DNA of 42,558 nucleotides from Clostridia bacterium (GCA_017481825.1 JAFUOR010000005.1:1-42558); one strand, 5' to 3'; positions 1 to 8,434 are shown, numbered from the stretch's first letter. Numbers and translations: made by a program. Notes: a model not told the origin generated them from the letters alone.

Positions 1-605
1 CCGGGAATAGCCTCAATATCCTCGATCGTTTCAGGGTGCAGCGCAAAGAACTCCGCAGGGGTCAGCGGTACCTTGCCTTCCTCCACGCTGGCGGTAAAGT
101 ACCGCACACGCCACACCTTTTCGTCCGTGCCCAGCAGCAGGATGTCATACACCACGCTGGGATCAGGCGTCTGTGCAGAATCATAGGTGCGGTGGGTCGC
201 ATCGCTCTGCACCAGCTTGCACCGGGGGTGATAGTAGTAGGTAGCGCTGCCGTCCTGGTTCTCGCACCAGTAACCGCAGGCAAATTCCTCCTTCACCGGC
301 AACACGGTGTCATAGCTCACCGCGCCCTTGTTCTTCGCGCCCAGGGCGCGGTCGGTAAACTCACGGGGCAGAGCAACGGCCGTCAGGCCGGCTTTGCTCT
401 CCGCCAGCTGCGTCACGGTGTCATACACCACGCCGCTGGCATAAATGCTGCGGGTGTTCTCATTGGGCTGCACCCGCAGTTCCTTAATCACCGGCATCTG
501 CATGTCGGTCTCAATGCCGCCATCCTCATTGGCCTTGAAGTGCACAAAGAAATCGCGCACCGTCAATTCCCACGTAGGCTTCACATTGTTCACAGTATCT
601 GCCAT
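1..605 (-). CDS. Major tail protein, phi13 family (left copy, 3' end cut by window edge)
   Basis: Builds the tail tube. The complete 210-aa version is at 34554..35186; this copy lacks about the last nine residues because the window starts inside the gene. The start ATG is preceded by AAAGGAGCG at a normal distance. The protein opens MADTVNNVKPTWELTVRDFF and has the mixed beta character and length of phi13-type major tail proteins. It follows the gp10-like gene by 18 bases, the usual order for the end of a head-to-tail module. Family assignment is from overall resemblance and position. Confidence 0.85.
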   Translation of the reverse strand, partial: MADTVNNVKPTWELTVRDFFVHFKANEDGGIETDMQMPVIKELRVQPNENTRSIYASGVVYDTVTQLAESKAGLTAVALPREFTDRALGAKNKGAVSYDTVLPVKEEFACGYWCENQDGSATYYYHPRCKLVQSDATHRTYDSAQTPDPSVVYDILLLGTDEKVWRVRYFTASVEEGKVPLTPAEFFALHPETIEDIEAIP

Positions 606-623
606 TTTGTTTCGCTCCTTTCA

Positions 624-1076
624 TTACAGCCCCGCGTCCCTGGCCATCTTGGCCAGCAGCGCATCAGCCGCTTCTTCCATGCGCTTTTCTGCAATGTCGC
701 TCACCGCGTCATAGCCCACTTCCATGTGGCGCAGCTGCCGCCGTTCGCTATATTCCAGTATGCGCGCATAATCGTCAACCGTGTCCACCTTGCGCGCCCG
801 GCCTCGTCCGTCAACGTACCCTCGTTTCCGGTTCTGCGGGATCGGCGCTTCATCCCAGCCCATCACAGCCTTGCCGCCGCTTACGCGGGGGTAGATCTGC
901 GCCGTGATGCTCTTTTCCAGTTGGCCGGTGGGGTTCTCGGCAGTCGTTCGCACCACGCTCTGCACGCCATCGATCACAGCATCCACGCCGGCCTGCAACA
1001 CCGTTGCGATGTCGGCAGGTGTCAGCACAGCGCCATCAGTCGCCGCACCGAATCCCCTGTCCCAATCTTTAGGCAT
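624..1076 (-). CDS. HK97 gp10-like tail completion / head-tail joining protein
   Basis: About 150 aa. The chosen ATG overlaps the stop of the upstream gene, with a GAGG ribosome site 7 bases away; a GTG 15 bases further upstream is a weaker alternative. The residues ending SITAQIYPRVSGGKAVMGWD and a C-terminal stretch ending AADALLAKMARDAGL fit the HK97-gp10 family, which takes part in head-tail joining in siphophages. It sits between the putative tail terminator (overlapping by 8 bases) and the major tail protein, where gp10 proteins are normally found. Confidence 0.75.
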   Translation of the reverse strand: MPKDWDRGFGAATDGAVLTPADIATVLQAGVDAVIDGVQSVVRTTAENPTGQLEKSITAQIYPRVSGGKAVMGWDEAPIPQNRKRGYVDGRGRARKVDTVDDYARILEYSERRQLRHMEVGYDAVSDIAEKRMEEAADALLAKMARDAGL

Positions 1077-1449
1077 CGTCAGGCACCTCACGCACGGTGA
1101 TCATCATCTGCGCCCTGCGGCGGTTAATGGCCGGCACATCCAGCGCACCGCTCAGCCCATAGGCTGCGCTCACCATCTGCGGCGCATATTGGCGGAAGTT
1201 GTTCACACACCAGGCCACATGCTCCTGCAGCTGCCGCCATCCATGCATTTCAGGCGGGAAATACACATTCAGCACCAGCAGACGCTGGCGCATGTAGACC
1301 TCACCGCTGGCATACATATCCGTCCGGTTTCGCTGCTCCCAGGTGATATACGGGCCAGGTTCGTCACCTCGCATGGGCGATTCGCAGGCCGGGCATTCAA
1401 TGCCGCCAGCCTCCAATGCTTCAGCCAGGTATACGTTCACATCAACCAT
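1069..1449 (-). CDS. Putative tail terminator / tail completion protein
   Basis: 126 aa, starting ATG at 1449 and overlapping the upstream head-closure gene's stop. I assign it by position: in HK97-like modules the gene between the head-closure protein and gp10 usually encodes the tail terminator or a minor head-tail component. Visible traits are a CxxC pair near residues 19-22 (ECPACE), a YITWEQRNRTD stretch and a beta-rich C-terminus. The operon is tightly coupled on both sides. The family is not recognised with certainty. Confidence 0.55.
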   Translation of the reverse strand: MVDVNVYLAEALEAGGIECPACESPMRGDEPGPYITWEQRNRTDMYASGEVYMRQRLLVLNVYFPPEMHGWRQLQEHVAWCVNNFRQYAPQMVSAAYGLSGALDVPAINRRRAQMMITVREVPDDA

Positions 1450-1798
1450 CGTACATCACCCCCGTGCCCAGCGTCTTAACACTCACACCGCGCAGCTTCA
1501 CCGTTCCACGGAAAACACCCGGCACAACTTCCTTCACCTCGTACAGGGCGCCCTTGTGCTCAAACAGCATACCAGGCGCCAGTTCAAAGGCCACCGGACG
1601 GCGGACGGTGCAGAATTTCACGCTTTCCATGTACCTGGCGTCGCCCGCGGCAAAGGTCTTGTCGTTCTGACTGTACACCTCAGCCCACACCCCACCGGGC
1701 AAAAGCTCCACCAGCTTGTCCACGCTCTGTCCGTCCGCCGTTTCGGTGTCCCGGCGGTAGAGCTTCACCCGGGTGTTAAGGTCGCCCGTGTGTCGCAC
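1442..1798 (-). CDS. Head closure (head-tail adaptor) protein
   Basis: 118 aa if started at the GTG at 1798, which has AAGGAGG eight bases upstream; this start gives (M)RHTGDLNTRVKLYRRD, the classic opening of SPP1-gp16/HK97-type head closure proteins. An ATG at 1831 would add 11 residues but lacks a ribosome site, and the true ribosome site lies inside that extension. The body (VWAEVYSQNDKTF, LFEHKGALYEVKEV) matches the beta-barrel adaptor pattern. It seals the portal channel and connects head to tail. It is coupled by overlap with the following gene. Confidence 0.8.
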   Translation of the reverse strand: MRHTGDLNTRVKLYRRDTETADGQSVDKLVELLPGGVWAEVYSQNDKTFAAGDARYMESVKFCTVRRPVAFELAPGMLFEHKGALYEVKEVVPGVFRGTVKLRGVSVKTLGTGVMYDG

Positions 1799-1799
1799 A

Positions 1800-2099
1800 T
1801 TAGCCGCCTCCTTCACCTTCACTTGTGCCATCGCTGAGCTGCCAGATGATACTCTGCACGCCCATGGCAATATTGCCCTGCACCGTGCCGATCGCCACCA
1901 CACCACGGTTCTCATACCAGTGGTTGGCCAGCATATAGCACGCCAGGTTATACAGCGCACTTCCGCCCGCAGGCTCCCGCACGTCTGCACCCGTCAGGTA
2001 TTCCTTCGCAGCATCAAGGCACATTTGAGCAACTTCCGGCTGAAAGTTGCCGTCATCAAAATAGCCATACTGCTTCATCAGTCCAGGCAAATCAGCCAT
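1800..2099 (-). CDS. gp6-like head-tail connector protein
   Basis: 99 aa, mostly helical, opening MADLPGLMKQYGYFDDGNFQ. Size, helical content (SALYNLACYMLANHWYENRG) and position right after the major capsid gene fit the HK97 gp6 / phage connector family, which forms a ring under the portal. The C-terminal tail is glycine-rich (SEGEGGG). The ribosome site is weak (GGGTGAG), and there are 17 bases after the capsid stop. The next gene's ribosome site lies inside this gene's last codons. Confidence 0.75.
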   Translation of the reverse strand: MADLPGLMKQYGYFDDGNFQPEVAQMCLDAAKEYLTGADVREPAGGSALYNLACYMLANHWYENRGVVAIGTVQGNIAMGVQSIIWQLSDGTSEGEGGG

Positions 2100-2116
2100 G
2101 CTTGCTCACCCGCCCC

Positions 2117-3307
2117 TTACTCCGCGTCAGCAGCGTCAGCAGCGCCCTCGGTCACCTTCACCAGGCGGAAGGCGCTGGCCATCTTCACCTGGATGTCGTA
2201 CAGGCTGTTCAGGTAGAAGCGGCGCAGGCCCTTGTCGTGCACCTTCTCCACGTCATACCAGGGAGCGCAGGCGAAGTTCAGGTGCAGCATCTTGAAGTCA
2301 CCCACCACAGGCATGGCAGCACGCTCGGTAAACTTCACCTTCATGCCCAGCACCTTCTCAGGGGCGGCGTCGAACAGGTTGGCGTTGGGGGCAATGGCAC
2401 GCAGCATCTTCAGGTAATCGCTGAAGCGCAGCACACCGGCAGCACGCTCACGGTACTCATCTTCCAGATCGCCGAAGGCAGCGCACCAGGCAGTATACAG
2501 GTCGCCACCTTCCTTAGCAGCGATCACATACTCGCCGTCAGCACCCTTCTGGTACAGGCTCATGTGCTTCACATTGGCAGCCAGATCTTCACCGAAGATC
2601 ATCTTCAGTTCTTTGCGGGCAGCACTGCTGGCCAGGCCAGCGTCCACCGCAGACTGGATGTTCAGGGGCGTGGTGCGGATGATGCTCTCAGAAACAGAAG
2701 CACGAACGCGGTACGCATGATTGCCGAAACCCACAAGGTCGCCCTTCAGGGCCAGTTCCTTGGCGCTGGCGCCGTCCTTGTCCAGGAAGCCATCATCATC
2801 CTGTTCAAAGCCCAGGCGGGGGATTTCAAGGTTGGGCACCATGGTCACAGTCATCAGCTCACGCAGGGGGTTGGTCACCTGGGGAGCCAGCAGCAGCTCA
2901 TTGGCCATGGTCTCAGGCACCAGCAGGCTGCCGTGGCCCTGATCGGCATTGTCAGCAGGGATCAGGCCCAGCTGTTCATAGGCCATCTTGGGCATCTTGG
3001 TGGTGTCGCCGCCGTTGAAGGCCATCTGGTAGAACAGGCCGCGGGCCTCGTTCTTACTCATAGCAGCGCCGCCGGGCTTCTTACGCAGGCGGAAGGTGGC
3101 CTCATCTTCCATGCGTTCCTTTTCCTCGTTCAGCATGGACAGGCGGGTGTTGGCGTCCTCATAGGCCGCCTTGGCCTTGCGGACAGCCGCCATGTCGGCG
3201 TTCTTATCCTTGGCCAGGTTCAGCGCGTTGTCGCGCAGGGTGGGAATGTCGCGCTGGATCTCGTTGATCGCTTCCATCAGCGCAGTCATGTTGGCAAATG
3301 CGGGCAT
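2117..3307 (-). CDS. HK97-fold major capsid protein
   Basis: 396 aa. Residues 1 to about 85 form a charged, helical scaffold-like delta domain (NEIQRDIPTLRDNALNLAKD, then DANTRLSMLNEEKERMEDEA). The linker near residues 95-105 (RLRKKPGGAA) is a plausible protease cleavage region. The mature part has typical capsid phrases (GHGSLLVPETMANELL, NPLRELMTVTMVPNLEIPRL). It follows a ClpP-type protease gene, which presumably removes the delta domain during prohead maturation. The start ATG has GAGAGGA upstream. Confidence 0.92.
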   Translation of the reverse strand: MPAFANMTALMEAINEIQRDIPTLRDNALNLAKDKNADMAAVRKAKAAYEDANTRLSMLNEEKERMEDEATFRLRKKPGGAAMSKNEARGLFYQMAFNGGDTTKMPKMAYEQLGLIPADNADQGHGSLLVPETMANELLLAPQVTNPLRELMTVTMVPNLEIPRLGFEQDDDGFLDKDGASAKELALKGDLVGFGNHAYRVRASVSESIIRTTPLNIQSAVDAGLASSAARKELKMIFGEDLAANVKHMSLYQKGADGEYVIAAKEGGDLYTAWCAAFGDLEDEYRERAAGVLRFSDYLKMLRAIAPNANLFDAAPEKVLGMKVKFTERAAMPVVGDFKMLHLNFACAPWYDVEKVHDKGLRRFYLNSLYDIQVKMASAFRLVKVTEGAADAADAE

Positions 3308-3339
3308 TTTCTCGTCCTCTCTTTCTTAGGTCGTTGGGT

Positions 3340-4047
3340 TTACTTGCCGTCCAGCTGGCGGATGATCTCCGCCCGCTCTTTATCCTCATCAGCACGTTCC
3401 AGCGCTGCGCGGATCATGTTTTCCGTGGCTGCCATACTCACAGCCATGCTGGCCTTCAGCTTGCGCTTGTTCTCAGCGTGGGCCTCCTCATCGCCGATCA
3501 GGCTTCCAGCCCAGCCGGCGTCCACCGCGGCCTGGCCGCTCCACACGGTTTCCCTGTCCATCAGGTCGATCACCGCGTCCTCCGTCACGCCCAGGCGTTC
3601 GGTGTAGATGCCCACCGCCGCGTCACGGATGGATTTCAGGAAAGCCGCAGCGCTCTCCATATCACGCCAATCCCCTTCCGCTTTCGCGCCGGGGTTATGG
3701 ATCAGCACGCTACCGCCGGCGGAAATGCTGCGCTTGTCCCTGTCAACACCCAGGCAGATCAGGCTGGCGCAGCTATACGCACGGTAGATCTTCACCTGCA
3801 CATCGCCCTTATGGGCACGCAGGCTCTCATACATGGCCACACCTGCAGCCACGTCGCCGCCCTCGCTGTCAATCACCACCGTCAGCTGCTTGCCCTCGCA
3901 TTCCTTCAGCGCGTCCCTGAAGCTGCTCGGACTGCAAAAGCAGCGCAAATCCGCATCCCACCACGGCTCACCGGGCGAAATGTAGCCTTCGATATACAGC
4001 GTCGGGTGATCGCCTTCAAGATCGGCGAAATGGTAAAAATCATTCAT
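3340..4047 (-). CDS. ClpP-type prohead maturation protease
   Basis: 235 aa, the phage ClpP/S49-like serine protease that processes capsid protein. Visible elements: the strand VVIDSEGGDVAAGVAMYESL (residues 57-76); the likely catalytic serine Ser95 in SCASL; His117 in VLIHNPG; and a later acidic residue around DRETVWSGQAAVDAGWAG (164-181). The ATG at 4047 overlaps the portal stop (ATGAATGA) and has AAGGAGG eight bases upstream, so it is translationally coupled to the portal. The last 50 residues are helical and charged and may contact the capsid. Confidence 0.9.
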   Translation of the reverse strand: MNDFYHFADLEGDHPTLYIEGYISPGEPWWDADLRCFCSPSSFRDALKECEGKQLTVVIDSEGGDVAAGVAMYESLRAHKGDVQVKIYRAYSCASLICLGVDRDKRSISAGGSVLIHNPGAKAEGDWRDMESAAAFLKSIRDAAVGIYTERLGVTEDAVIDLMDRETVWSGQAAVDAGWAGSLIGDEEAHAENKRKLKASMAVSMAATENMIRAALERADEDKERAEIIRQLDGK

Positions 4048-5245
4048 TGGTCACGCCTCCTTTGCTCAGCTGTTCCAGCTTGTCCAACGGATACAGGTCA
4101 CGGCTGCAATACACACGATCGCCGCCAGCCACAGGGCCGAAGCCATCTCTGGCGCGCACCTCGTTCGGCTTGCGCAGCCCGCTGCGCACCTGAATCTGCT
4201 GCACCTGCGCACGGGTCAGACTGTCCGCCAGCACCAGATCCTCCACATCAAAGGCCCAGTGCCAGCCCTCCTGCATATCCCTGTAGCTCAGCAGCTCCGT
4301 GTTCAGTTCACTCTCATACATGGCCTTGATCGGCATCATCGTCCGCTCCAGGAATTCCAGCTGCTGCTGCTCCTGGCTGTTATAGGCCGCCTTGCTGTAA
4401 TCACCAAGCAGCGCCGGCGGGATGGTGTACACGCGGGCAGCCTTGCCCACCGTGATCCTGTCCACGTCCAACACTTTGGCGTCCACCGTGCTGCGGGCAA
4501 TGCTGGTCACCTTTGCGCCGCCGCTGGCCACCAGCAGCGAGGAATGGCTGCGCTGGTACTGCGCCATAAAGGCGTCAACAATCTTCTTCGACCGTTCGCT
4601 ACCCACATCCGACGGGATTTCCAGCACCACCGCGCCGCTGATGCCCTTGACCTGTGAAAGCGAAAACTGGCGGATCTGCTCATCATACTTCAGCGTGGAC
4701 TTCAGCACGTCCATGGGCGATATGCCCGCATCGCCGCTGGTGGAAACATGCCGGCAATGCAGCATACTGCTGCGAGGCACATACAAGCAGCCGCCTTCCT
4801 GCGGCCGCAGTTCATACCACATGTCACCGGTTTCCACGTCCCGGCAAGGCGTCACCCTCTGCGGATCCAGCACATCCAGGGCAACAGGGAAACCGTCATA
4901 GCCAGGAACCTTCAGCGCGTAGCAGTTGCCGTTTGTCGATCGGCAGGCCTCCATCGTCCGCCAGAATTCAAATGGCGTCATCCGCGGATTCGGCCGGTAG
5001 CACAGCAACTTGTGCAACGGGTGATCCGTGCACTCATCCCATCCTTTGTACAACCTCAGCCGCATACTGGCCAGCGTATTGCTCAGCAGAGTCACCGCCG
5101 AAAACACCGGCTCACTATTTTCCAGCTGCACATCCCCCAGCTGCGGGAATATGCCCACACCAGCGTCCAATCTATGCACCTGCACACTGGCGTCAGGTTT
5201 CTTCACCTTGTTAAATGGCCACAATCTCAGTCCCCCCAGTTCCAC
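4040..5245 (-). CDS. Portal protein, HK97 family
   Basis: About 401 aa. It forms the dodecameric DNA gate at one capsid vertex. Recognised from PVFSAVTLLSNTLASMRLRL, the segment before HPLHKLLCYRPNPRMTPFEF, and LLGDYSKAAYNSQEQQQLEF, all characteristic of HK97 portals, and from its place between terminase and protease. Start choice is uncertain: GTG at 5245 has no clear ribosome site, whereas TTG at 5224 sits 7 bases after a G-run and would give the portal-like opening MWPFNKVKK. The gene overlaps the terminase 3' end. Confidence 0.93.
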   Translation of the reverse strand: MELGGLRLWPFNKVKKPDASVQVHRLDAGVGIFPQLGDVQLENSEPVFSAVTLLSNTLASMRLRLYKGWDECTDHPLHKLLCYRPNPRMTPFEFWRTMEACRSTNGNCYALKVPGYDGFPVALDVLDPQRVTPCRDVETGDMWYELRPQEGGCLYVPRSSMLHCRHVSTSGDAGISPMDVLKSTLKYDEQIRQFSLSQVKGISGAVVLEIPSDVGSERSKKIVDAFMAQYQRSHSSLLVASGGAKVTSIARSTVDAKVLDVDRITVGKAARVYTIPPALLGDYSKAAYNSQEQQQLEFLERTMMPIKAMYESELNTELLSYRDMQEGWHWAFDVEDLVLADSLTRAQVQQIQVRSGLRKPNEVRARDGFGPVAGGDRVYCSRDLYPLDKLEQLSKGGVTNE

Positions 5246-7107
5246 AGGTCATCGTTCACGGGTGTTTCTTGTGCATAGTCACTTCCAGCCAGGTAGCCAG
5301 GCAAGTCTTCCAGGTCATATACGGCCACCGCGCTTTCCTGCACCTCCGCGCCAGGCGGCGGGCAGCGTCGCATCCATGTCGTATGCGCATCCAGCGCCGC
5401 CATGAAGACGTCGATCTTGCTATACTTGTCCAACTTCACCGGCACCCAGTTTTCATTGTCCCTGGTAGCAAAATCCTTGCGCAACTTCACATTGTTCAAG
5501 TACCATTCAAACAACGTCGATCGGTTATACACGATCTTGCCGTCCGAAAACTGTTCCTTCAGGTGTTTCATAGGTGCGTTCAGCGTCAGCGCACCCTGGC
5601 GCACCGGGTCGCATACAAACACCGGCTTGTCTTCCCCTCGCCAGCTGCTCAGGCTTTGCACCAGCAGCGTTGCGTTCGCCGGATCGTAGCCGATCGCACG
5701 GATGTCAAACACCTTCGCCCACTTCTCAAACCACGCCAGCACATAGCTCTGGTGTACATAGTCACCATCAATAATGGTCAGCTCGCCCGCCATGGCGTGG
5801 GCATAATAGTCCAGGTTTTCCCGGTTCGCATCCGCCACCCGCCGCGGCACAAAGCAGTGGAACAGGAACAGGAATCGCCCGTCATCCAGCGGTATCTCCA
5901 ACGCTACGCCCGTATGGTCGTAGCTGGTAGAGATGTCAAACCCACCAAAAGCCTCACGCCCCAGCACACCCTCCAGCGGCACCACATCCTGGTTGCGCTG
6001 GATCAGCTCATAATCCAGGTAGCTCAGGCTCGAAACCTTCGTGAACAGGTTCAGCGTCTTCGTGTAGAAGTCCAGCAGCAGGTCAGGCGCCAGCTGAGCT
6101 TCAGCATATCGCAGCCGCATACTTTCCAGCGAGAGCAGCACCCCCAGCGAGGGGTTCGCCTGCCCCCAGTGCTGATAGTCGTCCGGGCTTAGGTGTTCAT
6201 CCAGTTCGTAAATGATCGCCAGCCTGCGTTCATTCACCTGCTTGTTACCATTGCCCTTCAGCAGCTGCTTCGCGCTGCGGTATTCGCTGATCAGCGGGCC
6301 ATCCAGCACAAAGCCCATTGTGGAAAAAATGATCAGCAGCGGTTCACCCGCAGCAGCCTTCTTATCCAGCGATCGGCGCATCTGCCTTATCTGATCATAG
6401 GTCTTCATTTCGTGCGCTTCGTCAAAGGCCGCCGTGGTCGGTCGCAGGCCGTCCAGGCTTCGGGCATTGCTGCTCAGCGTCCGTATCACAGCATCAGGCA
6501 CCGCGCTGCGGCTCTGGCCCTTCACGCCATCGGCAAAGTACTCCACCCGGTTCTGCAGCGGTTTGAATCTCCGCTTCAGTGCCGGATTGCTTTCCACCAT
6601 GCCGCGGCAGTCGTTCAGCAGCGTTCCAGCCTGATCCTTGCTGTTCGCCAGGATGTCAAACTCAGCGTTTCGCACACCTTCCTGGCTCACTTGATACAGC
6701 GCCATGGAAGCAACCAGCGGCGTCTTACCGTTACCGCTGCCCACCAGCAGCAGCACCTGCAAGTACTTGCGGCGGCCGTCATGCCTGTCCACAAAGCCGA
6801 AAATGCTGGCGTATACCCAGCATTGCCATGGCAGCAGCTCCATGCGGTCATAGTCACCCGAAGGCCTCATGAACTTCTCTGCAAAGCGTATCGGGCGGCA
6901 GGCTTTTTCCGTGTCGAACGTCCACCGGCAGGCAGGATCCAGCCCGTCAGCCAAATCTTGCATCGTCCGGTTACACGCCAGGCGGATAGCCTCACATGCA
7001 TCGATCTTCCCGCTCAGCACACCCTCCACATACTCAAACACCCGGCTGTCACACCCAGGGTACTGATCGAAGATCTCCTTGCGCCCCTGCGCATCAATAA
7101 TCGTCAA
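5227..7107 (-). CDS. terL: Terminase large subunit
   Basis: 626 aa ATPase-nuclease that packages DNA into proheads. The Walker A motif is VGSGNGKT (residues 122-129) and the Walker B motif is AAFDEAHE (226-233). The nuclease domain begins at GGFDISTSYDHTG, where Asp391 is the likely first metal ligand, with a later acidic site at IGYDPANA. There is no in-frame ATG near the N-terminus. The TTG at 7107, overlapping the end of the small terminase gene, is the best start. Length and layout fit the Terminase_1 type. Confidence 0.95.
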   Translation of the reverse strand: MTIIDAQGRKEIFDQYPGCDSRVFEYVEGVLSGKIDACEAIRLACNRTMQDLADGLDPACRWTFDTEKACRPIRFAEKFMRPSGDYDRMELLPWQCWVYASIFGFVDRHDGRRKYLQVLLLVGSGNGKTPLVASMALYQVSQEGVRNAEFDILANSKDQAGTLLNDCRGMVESNPALKRRFKPLQNRVEYFADGVKGQSRSAVPDAVIRTLSSNARSLDGLRPTTAAFDEAHEMKTYDQIRQMRRSLDKKAAAGEPLLIIFSTMGFVLDGPLISEYRSAKQLLKGNGNKQVNERRLAIIYELDEHLSPDDYQHWGQANPSLGVLLSLESMRLRYAEAQLAPDLLLDFYTKTLNLFTKVSSLSYLDYELIQRNQDVVPLEGVLGREAFGGFDISTSYDHTGVALEIPLDDGRFLFLFHCFVPRRVADANRENLDYYAHAMAGELTIIDGDYVHQSYVLAWFEKWAKVFDIRAIGYDPANATLLVQSLSSWRGEDKPVFVCDPVRQGALTLNAPMKHLKEQFSDGKIVYNRSTLFEWYLNNVKLRKDFATRDNENWVPVKLDKYSKIDVFMAALDAHTTWMRRCPPPGAEVQESAVAVYDLEDLPGYLAGSDYAQETPVNDDLWNWGD

Positions 7108-7495
7108 GGTCGCTCACATCATCCTCAGGCAGCGGATCGTCCAGCTCCGCATCGGCCTTCCCGGGCCGCTTGCGTCGGTTCAATCCCAGCGCGCTTATCA
7201 GTTTCGCCTCCGTTGCACTGGCCCGCAGCATGGTGTCCACAGCCGGGTTTTTGCGTTCCAGCGTTTGCTTGCCATTGGAATATCGTTCTTTCTGGCCTTT
7301 TTCAGCCACGCATTCAGCAGCTTCCAGGCGCATGATCTCCACATCCAGCAGCGCATCCAGCAGCGCCGCATGTGCCGGCAAGATCGCACCATAGCTTTCC
7401 ATCAGCTGGTTCTCGATCTCCGCCTTCTTCAGCGCGGCTTCCCGGGTGATTCGCTGAATACGCTCATCCCGCAGCTGCCGTTCACTGATCATCAT
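7094..7495 (-). CDS. terS: Terminase small subunit (P27-like)
   Basis: 133 aa, highly charged and helical. It begins MMISERQLRDERIQRITREA with AGGAG eight bases upstream, and its ATG overlaps the HNH stop. The phrase RKNPAVDTMLRASATEAKL is typical of P27-type small terminases, which recognise packaging sites and stimulate the large subunit. The acidic C-terminus (DDPLPEDDVSDLDDY) overlaps the large-subunit start. HNH-terS-terL is a common packaging arrangement. Confidence 0.82.
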   Translation of the reverse strand: MMISERQLRDERIQRITREAALKKAEIENQLMESYGAILPAHAALLDALLDVEIMRLEAAECVAEKGQKERYSNGKQTLERKNPAVDTMLRASATEAKLISALGLNRRKRPGKADAELDDPLPEDDVSDLDDY

Positions 7496-7812
7496 GTCCC
7501 CTTCTCCTTTCTCCGGGCGTTCAGGTCAATAATGCGCACATCCCCGGGCAGATCATCCCTCACAGCCACTGCCCTACCCTTTTCCGGGTGCAGCAGGTTG
7601 TGGCACATGGCACACACGCTTTCCAGGTTGCTCAGGTCACGCATTTTCTCAGGACACTCCTTCACGGGTACGATATGGTGTACCACCACCGCCACCCGGC
7701 GCCGGCATCGTTGACACAGGTAATGATCACGTTCCAGCGCCATCTTACGCAAGCGTTTCCAGTTCGCACTCAGGTAAAAAGGATCTGCCTTTTTTCCCGT
7801 ATACCGCCCCAT
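7492..7812 (-). CDS. HNH endonuclease (packaging-associated)
   Basis: 106 aa from the ATG at 7812, which has GGAGG six bases upstream; longer in-frame extensions cross a palindrome and a hairpin and are rejected. It shows the full HNH layout: CQRC zinc pair, VHHIVPV with the catalytic histidine, NLESVCAMCHNLLHP with the second zinc pair and the final N/H. Such proteins next to terminase are often needed for specific cleavage during packaging in HK97-like phages. It is the first gene of the late operon. Confidence 0.9.
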   Translation of the reverse strand: MGRYTGKKADPFYLSANWKRLRKMALERDHYLCQRCRRRVAVVVHHIVPVKECPEKMRDLSNLESVCAMCHNLLHPEKGRAVAVRDDLPGDVRIIDLNARRKEKGT

Positions 7813-7824
7813 GCTTGCCTCCAA

Positions 7825-7846
7825 TTTCCGCGACGTCGCGGATTTT
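7825..7846. repeat. Dispersed palindrome, copy 1
   Basis: A 22-bp sequence with a perfect 16-bp palindromic core, TCCGCGACGTCGCGGA, preceded by TT and followed by TTTT. Identical copies lie at 15739..15760 and 27683..27704, and again in the right terminal repeat at 42406..42427. This copy sits between the leader hairpin and the HNH ribosome site. Flanks differ between copies, so only the 22-23 bp are conserved. Confidence 0.85.
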
Positions 7847-7972
7847 TGAAAAACCGGGATCCGTCCGCCTCTCTGCAAACGACCGGATCCCGGCGAGAAA
7901 GGAGTGTTGCTTCCCCGGCACGCGGCCGGATCGGCAGGTTAGGAGGTGTCCCCATGCCCCTCGTACCATTGA
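7847..7972 (-). promoter_or_regulatory. Late-operon leader with terminator-like hairpin
   Basis: Between the putative late promoter (7973..8007) and the HNH gene is a leader of about 160 nt. It contains a perfect 10-bp stem, CCGGGATCCG (7854-7863) with CGGATCCCGG (7884-7893), with a 20-nt loop. On the minus strand the stem is followed by TTTTTC, so it resembles an intrinsic terminator placed in front of the late genes. A second possible stem (CCGGC/GCCGG) precedes it. An attenuation or antitermination role is inference. Confidence 0.45.
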
Positions 7973-8007
7973 TACCACCGCCATATCGCATGGCAGCAAG
8001 ATGGCAA
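7973..8007 (-). promoter_or_regulatory. 35-bp boundary element A, candidate late promoter
   Basis: On the minus strand this reads TTGCCA, 16 bases, TATGGC, which could be -35 and -10 boxes; it contains the inverted repeat GCCAT-N5-ATGGC. A close relative (3 mismatches in 35) is at 27619..27653 and a more distant one at 28280..28314. In all three cases it directly follows an intrinsic terminator and precedes a gene block. Promoter function is inferred. Confidence 0.5.
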
Positions 8008-8008
8008 T

Positions 8009-8041
8009 AAAAAAAGGCGGGCGTACTCACGCGCCCGCCTT
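8009..8041 (-). terminator. Intrinsic terminator of the early operon
   Basis: A perfect 10-bp stem (AAGGCGGGCG 8014-8023 with CGCCCGCCTT 8032-8041), loop of 8, followed on the minus strand by a run of T. It starts three bases after the SSB stop codon. Confidence 0.85.
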
Positions 8042-8044
8042 CCG

Positions 8045-8434
8045 TCAATACGGACAATCCTCATCATCCACCCTGGTCATACCGCTCTGCGCATCCACCT
8101 GCTCATCCGGCGCAGGTTCACCTTGCCCCCTGGGCGTCAAGAACTCCACTTCGTCCCCCCTCATTTCCAGGTTGGCCCGCGCCTTCCCGTTCGGATCCGA
8201 ATACACACTGGCCTTCACCGGGCCGATCACACAAACCTTTTTGCCTTTACCCAGATACTTCATGCAGTTGTCGCCCAACGCATTCCACACACTCACCCGG
8301 AAGTAATCAGCTTCAGGATGGTCGCTGCGGGTGCGCCGGTTCACCGCAACCGTAAAATTACACACCCGGCTATCACCAAAGTCACGGATTTCAGGGTCTC
8401 TTGTCAGATTACCGATAATCGTCAGCTTGTTCAT
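8045..8434 (-). CDS. ssb: Single-stranded DNA-binding protein
   Basis: 129 aa with the OB-fold opening MNKLTIIGNLTRDPEIRDFG and the typical segment VCNFTVAVNRR, followed by ADYFRVSVWNALGDNCMKYL. The C-terminus ends in acidic DDEDCPY, resembling the DDDIPF-type tip by which SSBs recruit replication proteins. It coats single-stranded DNA during phage replication or recombination. ATG preceded by AAGGAGG. It overlaps the upstream sigma-like gene and is the last gene before the early terminator. Confidence 0.95.
   Translation of the reverse strand: MNKLTIIGNLTRDPEIRDFGDSRVCNFTVAVNRRTRSDHPEADYFRVSVWNALGDNCMKYLGKGKKVCVIGPVKASVYSDPNGKARANLEMRGDEVEFLTPRGQGEPAPDEQVDAQSGMTRVDDEDCPY

Larger units (their letters stand above)
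1..7977. repeat. Left copy of terminal direct repeat
   Basis: This segment reappears at 34582..42558 with a constant offset of 34,581. Both ends match and every protein read from the two copies is the same. It runs from inside the major tail protein gene to just upstream of the HNH gene, with no gene boundary at either end. That is what reading more than once round a circular or concatemeric 34,581-bp molecule would give. A tandem prophage or headful-packaged concatemer would look the same. Confidence 0.95.

Noticed and set aside
7879-8057. Short minus-strand frames across the late leader
   Set aside because: They run through a terminator, a promoter-like repeat and a hairpin, with no ribosome site; a related reading occurs at element B only because the 35-bp element is repeated.
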